Assembly: GCF_000238095.2 (NCBI RefSeq)
Contig: NZ_JH815225.1
Location: forward strand, 1,041,140 to 1,105,139
Reading direction: 5' to 3'
Length of the DNA stretch: 64,000 nt
Source of the DNA: Peptoanaerobacter stomatis
GTDB taxonomy: Bacteria; Bacillota; Clostridia; Peptostreptococcales; Filifactoraceae
A model generated the notes under the pieces. The model searched no databases. It was not told the DNA's origin and saw only the letters and a program-made list of their open reading frames with translations. Of this stretch, positions 56,180 to 63,980 are shown one piece after another. The position numbers and the translations under genes are program-made. Within the stretch, counting starts at the first letter, position 1. The number at the start of each line of letters is the position of its first letter.

Positions 56180-56629
56180 CTACACGCATTCATAAACTGC
56201 TTGCATAAAATCAGTTACGGAATAAACCACTTTCTCAGTAGCAATATCCTGTAAAATTGTCCTATTTGCATCAATGCCAACAAAAATAGGAATGATGTTT
56301 ACACTCATTTTTTTAATGTGTGCCTTATCTCCACTATTGAAATTGCCATCACTAACAAATATCATTGTTTGATTTTCATCTATTATTTGTTTTAATTCTT
56401 CAAGGCCTGAAAGTGGAGACCTTCCCGCAAATTCAATTTTGGCCTTTTCTAAATTATCTATTTTCTTACTTTCTTGTCCCCATTGGTACAATGCAAATTC
56501 AACATCATCAAAACCCGGGGTTCCCATTACATTACATATTCCATTTAGCAGATACTTTACTACTGCGTTTTTATCATCTTCCGCCATACTTCCAGAAGCA
56601 TCCACTACTATATTTACTGTTTTACTCAA
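56180..56629 (-). CDS. vWA-domain protein (second copy, short)
   Basis: A 149-residue minimal von Willebrand A domain. The MIDAS motif is DASGSM (10-15), with PLSGLEEL supplying the threonine-loop region (serine instead) and FVSDGNFNSGD the second acidic site. It lies 25 bases upstream of the phosphatase, the usual place of the TerY member of the triad. It differs from the vWA protein at 61,035 in length and loops, so the two are paralogues with separate roles. Confidence 0.88.
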   Translation of the reverse strand: MSKTVNIVVDASGSMAEDDKNAVVKYLLNGICNVMGTPGFDDVEFALYQWGQESKKIDNLEKAKIEFAGRSPLSGLEELKQIIDENQTMIFVSDGNFNSGDKAHIKKMSVNIIPIFVGIDANRTILQDIATEKVVYSVTDFMQAVYECV

Positions 56630-56640
56630 TGAATAACCTC

Positions 56641-59286
56641 CTATACTGAATATGGTCTAAACCATGCTTTTAACTCTAAGTTATCAACAAGGAAAGCTCT
56701 ATTCTTCTTCACTGATGCATTCGACTGCAAGCCAGCTCCTAATAAGAAATTCTTTTCATCTACATTAACCGAGTAGCCTATCCTATAATTGAATTCGTCT
56801 TTCGGAACACCACAGTTCTTAATACGGTTACTTCCTTCATAGAAGGCAATAATATAACTTCCTTTTTCATTCGCATTATCTAGATAATCTTTAAAGAAAG
56901 CTGCCTCCGACTTAGGAGTTCCATACATTATCGGTGCATAACCAATTTGTTTTGTCAAATTACAATTGTCTATTATCAGAATACATTTTTTATCAAAAGC
57001 ACATTCTGAATATTTTTCACAGAAATCTTTCATCGACCAAAAACAAACTACATTAGATATTAATGCTGTATCAATCATCTCATTGTCATCACCAACATAA
57101 ATGATTTCTTCGCAGTATTCACTTTCCAAAGCTGCCCCTATAACAGAATCCAGCAGACTCTTCTTTATCAAATCATCATGGCCACATATCAATAGATTAT
57201 CCGTAACTCGTGGTCTTAAATTAACTGAAAACGGTTCCGCGTTATAATCCATCAGTTCACCAAAAATAATCTGAAGATTAGTTCTTTGCGAAACAAATGA
57301 TTTAATAGGTCTTTTTGGAAGACTCTGTCCTTCAAATATCTTGGTTTCAGTATCTATACCGATGTCATTACACTTCTTCTCAATTTTTACAATCCACTCT
57401 GCTATTTTCTTTTCTTCTGCTCTTGGAATCATGAATTTAACATTTCCAGAAACACTTCCCTGTGATGTATTCAATATAGCGAATGGAACTTTCAGTTCTG
57501 CTGCCTCTTCGTTATTTGATGCAATTCCACCTAACAAATACTTTGAGTCTTCTGCCGAGCACTTTAATGCAACTCTTCCACCAAACTGTGGACCTAGTGT
57601 TGAAAAATCAATTCCTTTTAACGATTGAGTTGCTAACACTAAATGGATGCCACATGCTCGTCCCTGTTTAGCAAGCATTTCGAGTGTTGAAATCGTCTGA
57701 TCCTTTTGAGCATTCCCAAACAATACCTGGAATTCGTCAATTACTACCATTATTCTTGGCATTATTTCATCGGGATTCTTATCTCTATAACCTTGAATAT
57801 CTTTACAACCACAAGTTTTAAATGCGGCATAACGTTTTTCTTTTTCTTCAACCAAATGTCTCAATACAGTAATTCCATACTCTGTATCAGCTTCAGTTGC
57901 CACAAGTTTTGCATGTTTCAAGTTAGGATTTGCATACTGACTAAATTCAACACCTTCCTTGAAGTCCAACAAGTAAACTCTCATTTCATTTGGTGAGTAA
58001 CGACAACACGCACTAATAATCAAATTATGTAAGAAATTCGATTTACCAGAACCTGTTGTACCACCAATAAGGTAGTGTGGCGTTGCATCCCCTATATCAA
58101 GTTCAATAATGCTATTTCCAGACGCTCCACACCCCACCGGAATCATCAGCCCGTTTCGTGAATTACAATTGAACATTGAACCATGCTCCATAATTTCATC
58201 GAAAGACATTCCTTGGCTATTCTGCTTCTCTGCTATAGCCTTTAAATCGTCTAAAAGAACACTTAATTGATAATCATCTGGAAATTTCTCACCTACATTT
58301 TCAATTTCTAGATGTTCGAAATCATTACTAATATTATCTTCTTCAAAGACGTTGTGTAGCTGAACACTATTTTCAATACAACCTCTCAATTCAATTTCCA
58401 TCTTTTTCATTTTGCTATCTTCCGTGTTCAAAATAGCTTCATTAAACGAAAAAAGAACGAGCAAACCACACTGTTTTCCATGAACAATTAATGTTCTGAA
58501 CATATCAAAACATTCTTGATCCATTCCATCTGGGACTGCAGTAAAAATGAATATTTTATAAGGCAACATTCTTCTTAGTTCTCGTTGCGAATATAACCTT
58601 CTATTATATGAATCCCAATCCTGACAATCTGTAGCAATATTGAACACATTGCTTTGTAAATCAAGGATGTACTTCGTAACATCTTTTAATGCTACTTTCA
58701 ACTCCAAAGTAGAAGAAAGAATTTTCTTTTGAGGAAATAATCTCTCATTCGAGAACAAAGAATTGAATTTACTTACAGTCTTTCCTAATCCTATAGGATC
58801 AAAAACATAGTATTCCTGTTTATCAACGGGTAACGCAAACAAAAGCCTTAGTAAAACTTTGTGAAGAATAACATTTTTTGACTCATCACAAATATACATA
58901 GGCTTCTCAAACGGAAATGAGAAAGTCTTCGGAACAAAAAAATCCAAGTTATTGTATGTAACATGCAACTTTCCTAATGCAATATTTCTTGGAAACCTAC
59001 CTTTTGTATTAATAAACTCTGAAGACAATTCCATTAATGAAGGCTGGCTTTTGCGTATTCGTTGACATAGTCTATCTATCTTTTCCTGGTAATCTATAGC
59101 TTCATTCTTAAATCTTCTAGTTATAGATTCCTTTCTTGCCGAATACTCATCATATTCTTTATGTAAAATATGTCCGTCTGCATTTTTGTATTGTGCATCT
59201 AATGTTTCATATCTTCTATCTCTAGAAGTAATAGAATCATCTAAACAATGTAACAGACCTTCCATTGTTTCCTGGTTTTTCTCCAT
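56641..59286 (-). CDS. FtsK/SpoIIIE-type ATPase, tandem domains, no membrane segment
   Basis: 881 residues. A coiled-coil start (1-90) precedes a degenerate ATPase-like region with DPIGLGKT (163-170). The active FtsK/HerA-like domain has Walker A GGTTGSGKS (408-416), Walker B VVIDEF (514-519) and LATQSLKGID. A third ATPase-like remnant follows about residue 690. Tandem FtsK domains recall EssC of type VII secretion, but I see no membrane helix or FHA domain. It lies 11 bases ahead of the short vWA gene and downstream of the WXG100-like and nuclease-like genes. Confidence 0.85.
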   Translation of the reverse strand: MEKNQETMEGLLHCLDDSITSRDRRYETLDAQYKNADGHILHKEYDEYSARKESITRRFKNEAIDYQEKIDRLCQRIRKSQPSLMELSSEFINTKGRFPRNIALGKLHVTYNNLDFFVPKTFSFPFEKPMYICDESKNVILHKVLLRLLFALPVDKQEYYVFDPIGLGKTVSKFNSLFSNERLFPQKKILSSTLELKVALKDVTKYILDLQSNVFNIATDCQDWDSYNRRLYSQRELRRMLPYKIFIFTAVPDGMDQECFDMFRTLIVHGKQCGLLVLFSFNEAILNTEDSKMKKMEIELRGCIENSVQLHNVFEEDNISNDFEHLEIENVGEKFPDDYQLSVLLDDLKAIAEKQNSQGMSFDEIMEHGSMFNCNSRNGLMIPVGCGASGNSIIELDIGDATPHYLIGGTTGSGKSNFLHNLIISACCRYSPNEMRVYLLDFKEGVEFSQYANPNLKHAKLVATEADTEYGITVLRHLVEEKEKRYAAFKTCGCKDIQGYRDKNPDEIMPRIMVVIDEFQVLFGNAQKDQTISTLEMLAKQGRACGIHLVLATQSLKGIDFSTLGPQFGGRVALKCSAEDSKYLLGGIASNNEEAAELKVPFAILNTSQGSVSGNVKFMIPRAEEKKIAEWIVKIEKKCNDIGIDTETKIFEGQSLPKRPIKSFVSQRTNLQIIFGELMDYNAEPFSVNLRPRVTDNLLICGHDDLIKKSLLDSVIGAALESEYCEEIIYVGDDNEMIDTALISNVVCFWSMKDFCEKYSECAFDKKCILIIDNCNLTKQIGYAPIMYGTPKSEAAFFKDYLDNANEKGSYIIAFYEGSNRIKNCGVPKDEFNYRIGYSVNVDEKNFLLGAGLQSNASVKKNRAFLVDNLELKAWFRPYSV

Positions 59287-59300
59287 ACTTTCCCTTCTTC

Positions 59301-59507
59301 CTACAATATGGTTCTAAGCTCCATTAGAAGAGTCATTATCTCCATTTTTTTTACTTCGGCTTCATCCCATGCAAAATCTAATTTTTGCAAATCACCTTCA
59401 AAAGGTTCATATACATTTCTTACAATAGCGCTACCAAATGAATCATTAACTCTTTCAGAAAAAGTGGATTTACTATTGCTTAATTGACCACGAACTTCAC
59501 TAAACAT
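59301..59507 (-). CDS. small helical protein of the defence operon
   Basis: 68 residues, no recognised family. It is soluble and mostly helical, with WDEAEVKKMEIMTLLMELRT at the end. It overlaps the nuclease-like gene by 8 bases and precedes the FtsK-type gene by 14 bases. Its size and position suggest a chaperone or adaptor for the neighbouring nuclease-like protein; this is inference. Confidence 0.6.
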   Translation of the reverse strand: MFSEVRGQLSNSKSTFSERVNDSFGSAIVRNVYEPFEGDLQKLDFAWDEAEVKKMEIMTLLMELRTIL

Positions 59508-60735
59508 CTTTCAATTTCCCCTTTACAAAGTTAATGCATCTGTTATCTAAATCATCTTTTCGAGGCAGCATACCTATCATAGGAGAGCCAGCCTCTCTAA
59601 GTTTTTCTCTAAGCTCATTCTCCTTTTCTGGAGATAAATCATGTATATCTCTTGTACATATTACGCAAGAAGCATCACAACCTTTATGACCAAAAGCTTG
59701 ATCCTGCATATGACTTAACTGTTGGTATAAATACGAACTATGACCAGACTTGACTTCAACTGCCAAACTGCCACCTTTTCTTGCTCCCATACCTTCACCA
59801 CGGCCTAATACCAACGGATTTGTAAGCCCATACACAATCATATCTACCTTTGTATAGCGTCCATCCGGGAGTGATTCCCTCGCTTGTGTACTTATTTGCG
59901 TACTAATTGGCTTAAACGCCCTTATAACAATTTCTTCACATAGTCTTCCGACCATCTGTTTCTTAATCTTTAACTCAGCACCTGCTTCATTTCCTATTTT
60001 CATTTCATTGCAGTAGCTATCAACATTAGCTCTAAATCCCATATCTGTAGCATATAAATACTCCAAAATGGCATCTACTACATTCTCATCAACATCAAGT
60101 TTGTCTCTAATTTCATTAGGGCGAACAGGTGTATTTTCTTCCGGTTTCTCATTAAACCATTTATCAAGGCTATTTCTAACGTCCGGTGCAATCCTTGATA
60201 TATACTTTTGTAAGTCTTGATATGCAAGATTCAACCTTGCACATCCCCTATCAACCGTGACCTCAATGCTTCTCTTCCCCGCTTCAAAATGCATCTGTAA
60301 GGTATCATGTCTTTCTTGTGCAAGGTTCATAGCCTTGACGGCCATTTCATATCTTCTTTCCAATGCTTCGCGGTGTCTAACTGCTTCCTCATATTCTTGT
60401 CTAGCAGGAACCAATTGAGACTCTATATCAGCTATCCTAGCTCCCACTGCTGCCATAGCAATAGGATCTGGAGTAACTGCTGCCAACTCTGCAAGAGCGG
60501 CCGCAAGTCTAGCCTCCAGTTCAATTACAATGGCATGTTTAGCCATCTCAACTCCCTTAGCGATATCAAGCATGGTCTTGCTAGTTTGCTCCTCCGCTTG
60601 AGTTTCCTCTAACAACTGCCTTGCTTGATTGAGTCCATCATTGCAAGTATCAAAGGAGCTATTTTTAATTTGACTTAATTCCTGTGCAGCATTACTTATT
60701 GCATCAACTTCAAAAACACTTGCAGCCGTACTCAT
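59500..60735 (-). CDS. coiled-coil protein with C-terminal PD-(D/E)XK nuclease-like domain
   Basis: 411 residues. Residues 1-175 are a helical, Ala/Glu-rich coiled coil, and about 200-240 looks like a small winged helix (VRPNEIRDKLDVDENVVDAILEYL). The C-terminal domain has the restriction-endonuclease pattern: EEIVIRAF (267-274), TKVDMIVYG with Asp298, and LAVEVKSG with Glu327 and Lys329. That is D-x28-E-x-K, followed by a conserved-looking QLSHMQDQAF helix. It is a candidate effector nuclease of the operon. A WXG100-like gene lies directly upstream. Confidence 0.75.
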   Translation of the reverse strand: MSTAASVFEVDAISNAAQELSQIKNSSFDTCNDGLNQARQLLEETQAEEQTSKTMLDIAKGVEMAKHAIVIELEARLAAALAELAAVTPDPIAMAAVGARIADIESQLVPARQEYEEAVRHREALERRYEMAVKAMNLAQERHDTLQMHFEAGKRSIEVTVDRGCARLNLAYQDLQKYISRIAPDVRNSLDKWFNEKPEENTPVRPNEIRDKLDVDENVVDAILEYLYATDMGFRANVDSYCNEMKIGNEAGAELKIKKQMVGRLCEEIVIRAFKPISTQISTQARESLPDGRYTKVDMIVYGLTNPLVLGRGEGMGARKGGSLAVEVKSGHSSYLYQQLSHMQDQAFGHKGCDASCVICTRDIHDLSPEKENELREKLREAGSPMIGMLPRKDDLDNRCINFVKGKLKDV

Positions 60736-60744
60736 ACTATTTCA

Positions 60745-61014
60745 CTACCTTCCCAAATATGTACTTAAATCTTCCGCCATTGTTCTTAAATGTGGAATCT
60801 GTTCAGACGCATTCTCCTTAAAATTCTGAAGAGCATTAATCAGCTGCTTATAAGTTTCTTCAAAACTAGTTCTCTGCTGATCCTGCCAAGACTCTCCTAA
60901 CTGTTCAAAAGCAGAATTAAGTCTTCCTGTTTCTTCCTCTACGGTATTCAAATAATGTTCAAGTGAATTTGAAAAGCTTCTGATCTCCTCTGGATCGCCA
61001 ATTGCCTGTGCCAT
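60745..61014 (-). CDS. WXG100-like helical hairpin protein
   Basis: 89 residues with two amphipathic helices around LGESWQDQQRTSFEETY, a W-x-D variant of the W-x-G turn. The length, the F...W...F spacing and the helical ends fit the WXG100/ESAT-6 fold. A strong GGGAGG ribosome site precedes the ATG. It lies 9 bases upstream of the nuclease-like gene and close to an FtsK-type ATPase. In type VII systems such proteins escort effectors; here no membrane apparatus is visible. Confidence 0.75.
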   Translation of the reverse strand: MAQAIGDPEEIRSFSNSLEHYLNTVEEETGRLNSAFEQLGESWQDQQRTSFEETYKQLINALQNFKENASEQIPHLRTMAEDLSTYLGR

Positions 61015-61034
61015 CGTTCATTCCTCCCTTAGAA

Positions 61035-61727
61035 TTAATACAAATCATCATCGTCATCGTTAGCGATATTGTTATCATACTTTGGTGCAGTTGAAGGAGT
61101 AGGTACGCTATTTGAATTAGGTGCTGTAGCCATTGTAGAAATAGACATACTAATTGTCTTAAACTGCTCTGAAATATCCTTTGCATCTTCAGCAAATAAA
61201 ACTGCATTTGGATCCTGTATAAATCTCTCAAGAACACTTCTGTCTGCATCATTACCAATAGCGACAGCAAATCTCTGACATTTTGCAGAACGTCCATCAT
61301 TAATGAACTTATCCATAGGTCCTTTCCAATCATCATTTGGAGCGCCATCAGAAACTAACACAACAGCAGGACGATAAATTCTTGAAGGTGTTTCATTCTT
61401 GTCATCAATCATGTCCTTCGCCATTCTTAATGCAGTTCCCATTGGTGTCATTCCTGAAGCCTTAAACTTACTAATGCCTTTTGCCTGTAAATCTTTCACA
61501 GGAGTATATCTGGTATGTAAATCAACACTGTCACCAAATGTAATAATAGCAACATCTATAATCTGTTCTTTTGCCTGAGCAGCAGCAAATGTTTCAATCA
61601 TATCAATGGTTGCGTCATACAAGCTATCAATCTTTGCTCCACTCATACTTCCACTTACATCAAGTAATAAAATAACCGGTAATTTTTTTGCTTCTGGTGC
61701 TTTGTAATTGTTTGGATTAAATGCCAT
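61035..61727 (-). CDS. TerY-like vWA-domain protein
   Basis: 230 residues. vWA domain with MIDAS DVSGSMSG (23-30), threonine loop GMTPMGTAL (92-100) and acidic loop VSDGAPND (125-132). The tail is disordered and ends in a run of six or so aspartates (NIANDDDDDLY). This is the TerY type, a metal-dependent scaffold. An AGGAGG ribosome site precedes the ATG. There are no TerC/TerD/TerZ genes nearby, so tellurite resistance as such is unlikely. Confidence 0.88.
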   Translation of the reverse strand: MAFNPNNYKAPEAKKLPVILLLDVSGSMSGAKIDSLYDATIDMIETFAAAQAKEQIIDVAIITFGDSVDLHTRYTPVKDLQAKGISKFKASGMTPMGTALRMAKDMIDDKNETPSRIYRPAVVLVSDGAPNDDWKGPMDKFINDGRSAKCQRFAVAIGNDADRSVLERFIQDPNAVLFAEDAKDISEQFKTISMSISTMATAPNSNSVPTPSTAPKYDNNIANDDDDDLY

Positions 61728-61799
61728 CTTCGTTTCCTCCTAAATAATTTAATAAGTGATTATATAATATCTGCATGACACATATTGTCATATAAATAT

Positions 61800-63203
61800 T
61801 TAAAACATTAGTTTCTCAATTATAGACGATAAGTTCATACCTGCTCGCCCATCACTACAAGTTTTAGCTGCTGTTGCAACATATCGATGATCTCCGTAAT
61901 AAATCCACTTATAATGCCTTCCATCATCGCTTATTTCAAAACCTAAAGTTTCAAGCAATCCTTTTAAAGAGCCGTTCAAATTTTTATATCCTTTTAAGGC
62001 ATTCTTTAATTGTTCCTTTCTTTTTTCTGGCAATCCCTTAAACTCATTGCTTTCTAATAAGTCAGAGATAATATGCCATCGTCTTGAATCTTCTTTACAA
62101 TTCTTTTGATACTCGGACATAATATCTAATACAATTTCTTTTATCTCATCAGTGTAAAACTCTCTCTCGTCTCCTAGATATAGAACAGGACTTTTGTCCT
62201 TATCTGAATATCTCATTCTTAAACCTTGCAGTTCTGCATTCAAACGTTGCACTTCATTACTTAACTTAACATTTGACTCCTCCATTTTTTCGAGTTGTTC
62301 ACCAAAAATGTCATACAAATTATTATTCTCTTCTTCAATTGCGCTTTGATTTGACAATAACTTTTTATTTTCTATATGAAGTTTTTCAGTTAACACCCCA
62401 TCCCACGTATCTATCGCTTTACGTATTCTTGAGTTCATATAGTTATAAACATCATTAACTACTCTATCTTCTAAATAATCTGCGTCTTGGCATGAACCCG
62501 TCAGATTAAGAATTCGACTTTTTTTATTATGACTAGGATAATATAAAAATATTTTCCCTGCTCTAGCGTCATTGCTATCTAAAACATCTGAAAATCCTGT
62601 TAGCTCAATACCATCCTCTGGCTCACATATTACATGCGCTACTCCTTGCAATTTAAATGCCAACTTATTTACATCTAGAGGATTGTCACCCATACTCGTT
62701 CTAGCCACATAAACCACAGGCAATTTTGAAATTATTGTTTTATCTACAACACCCTTAAAAAATGATAGGCACTCTAAAATGCTATGTTCCCTATTTAAAA
62801 CCATTATCCCATTATCATCACCTGAAAATTCTCCAAAAATAATCATTTTAACAAAAAACGGTTGGTAATATGTAGGAAAAAAATCTGTAGTAAATTCTGT
62901 AGTTTCCAATGTTGCTGAAATAGAAAGCATCTTATTTGCATTATCTAAAACAAAATCAGTACACTAAACTCCATGTTCATCTTCCTTCTGTAGTCTTGAA
63001 GCTATGATTCCTTTTTCCTGAATTTCTTGTAGCGACAAAACTATATTCTCTTGTTTCCATGAGCAATTAAAATCAGTTTCATCCCATGCTAAGTCATTAA
63101 TTCTGTCATATTTGCTTCCCTGGTTCCACCTAATGACCATTTTAACAAATTCACTTTTTGTCAAAGAATCATTTATTGTAAATTTTGTAGTATAGGTAAC
63201 CAT
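61800..63203 (-). pseudogene. HicA-like-tailed defence-operon protein, split by an in-frame amber stop
   Basis: One frame of 467 codons interrupted once, by TAG at 62,964-62,966. The first part runs MVTYTTKFTINDSLTKSEFV to KEDEHGV; after the stop it continues CTDFVLDNANK and then about 376 codons. The second part has PVVYVART...QGVAHVICE (about 75-140 of the 376), a coiled coil (about 190-240), and a HicA-like end (DGRHYKWIYYGDHRY...SDGRAGMN). Related proteins, as I recall them, read G-V-x-W-T-T-D-F here, so TAG probably replaced TGG. Start at ATG 63,203 after GGAGG. The downstream part could restart at ATG 62,930. Confidence 0.75.
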
Positions 63204-63216
63204 ATTAAATGCCTCC

Positions 63217-63423
63217 TTAAATTTCATCTGCATTTGGTTTCTTTACATATTTTCCCGATTTGACTCTTTCATCTTTTGGTTTCTGTACATCTTCTGGTAT
63301 TGCCCAGGTATTTCCAAATTTAATTGCCCCTTCTATGCGTCCTTCTAAACATAAAGTATTGATTCTTCGTTCCTTGATTCCCCATTTTTCTGAAATATCT
63401 GAAATTTTTAAATATCCATTCAT
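63217..63423 (-). CDS. small helix-turn-helix protein
   Basis: 68 residues. An excisionase/MerR-type HTH shows LKISDISEKWGIKERRINTL, GRIEGAIKFGNTWAIPEDVQ and KPKDERVK, the pattern of small HTH proteins that head restriction-like operons in Clostridia. First gene after the operon promoter with an AGGTG ribosome site, so it may be the operon's own regulator. Confidence 0.85.
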   Translation of the reverse strand: MNGYLKISDISEKWGIKERRINTLCLEGRIEGAIKFGNTWAIPEDVQKPKDERVKSGKYVKKPNADEI

Positions 63424-63675
63424 AATTCACCTCACTGATACAAAAAATAGACACACCCTTCCCTATAATTGGAAAAAACTGTATCTAATCAATACTGCAA
63501 CTGGCTGACATTCAACAGTCCCTGTAGTTTTGCATCATACACGTTCTCGTGATTTGCCACAATATCCCACTAAAGAAAATTATATACTTTTATTCGCACA
63601 ACGTCAATTATTTCTTATATGTTTTGCGTTAAATTATATATATTTGTTCTATTCTTTTATGTATTTTGCACAAAT
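63424..63675. other. operon leader and upstream spacer
   Basis: About 250 bases without a gene. It contains the consensus promoter at 63,579-63,607 and a transcribed leader of about 148 bases before the HTH gene. The leader has no clear hairpin, riboswitch or leader peptide that I can support. Confidence 0.5.
63579..63607 (-). promoter_or_regulatory. consensus sigma-A promoter of the defence operon
   Basis: Minus strand TTGACG (63,602-63,607) and TATAAT (63,579-63,584) separated by exactly 17 bases. All downstream genes are closely packed, so this one promoter could drive over 21 kb. Confidence 0.8.
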
Positions 63676-63882
63676 TTAAATTGTAGCTTTTGCTCCACTC
63701 TTAAATTCAATAATTAATCGCTCAATCCCATACACAGTTATCTGTTCAATAAGACTTCTGACCAATCCGTCATCAAGCTCATCAAGTTCTGTCGTCTGCT
63801 TATTTAGGAAAGCTATAAGTTCTTCCTTCCTCATCTGTCTTCCCTTATATTCTACAATAAAAACTGTACTATATTTTGTCAT
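63676..63882 (-). pseudogene. C-terminal remnant of a serine site-specific recombinase
   Basis: A 68-codon frame whose last 50 residues (RKEELIAFLNKQTTELDELD, LVRSLIEQITVYGIERLIIE, FKSG) match the C-terminal tail of large or Tn-type serine recombinases, which end L-V-R-x-L-I-E-x-I-T-V-Y...F-K-S-G. No resolvase catalytic domain is present upstream. It may be a remnant or a separately translated tail; ATG at 63,882 or an internal ATG 16 codons later are both possible. Confidence 0.6.
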
Positions 63883-63980
63883 ACATTACTTAGCTACAAC
63901 ATATAGATTTGGATCTATACTAAAAAAGTAGACAAAAAGATGAATACTAGGATATAATAAAGTAGACAAAGGAAGGTGTT

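Noticed and set aside
56641-61014. A working type VII secretion system
   Set aside because: No membrane component (EsaA, EssA, EssB or membrane-bound EssC) is encoded and the ATPase has no membrane helix.
61035-61727. Tellurite resistance suggested by the TerY-like protein
   Set aside because: No TerA, TerB, TerC, TerD or TerZ relatives are present; vWA proteins of this type occur in unrelated stress and defence operons.
63217-63423. Calling the small HTH protein an excisionase
   Set aside because: The fold is similar, but it is the first gene of the operon and no integrase lies next to it; operon regulator is the better reading.
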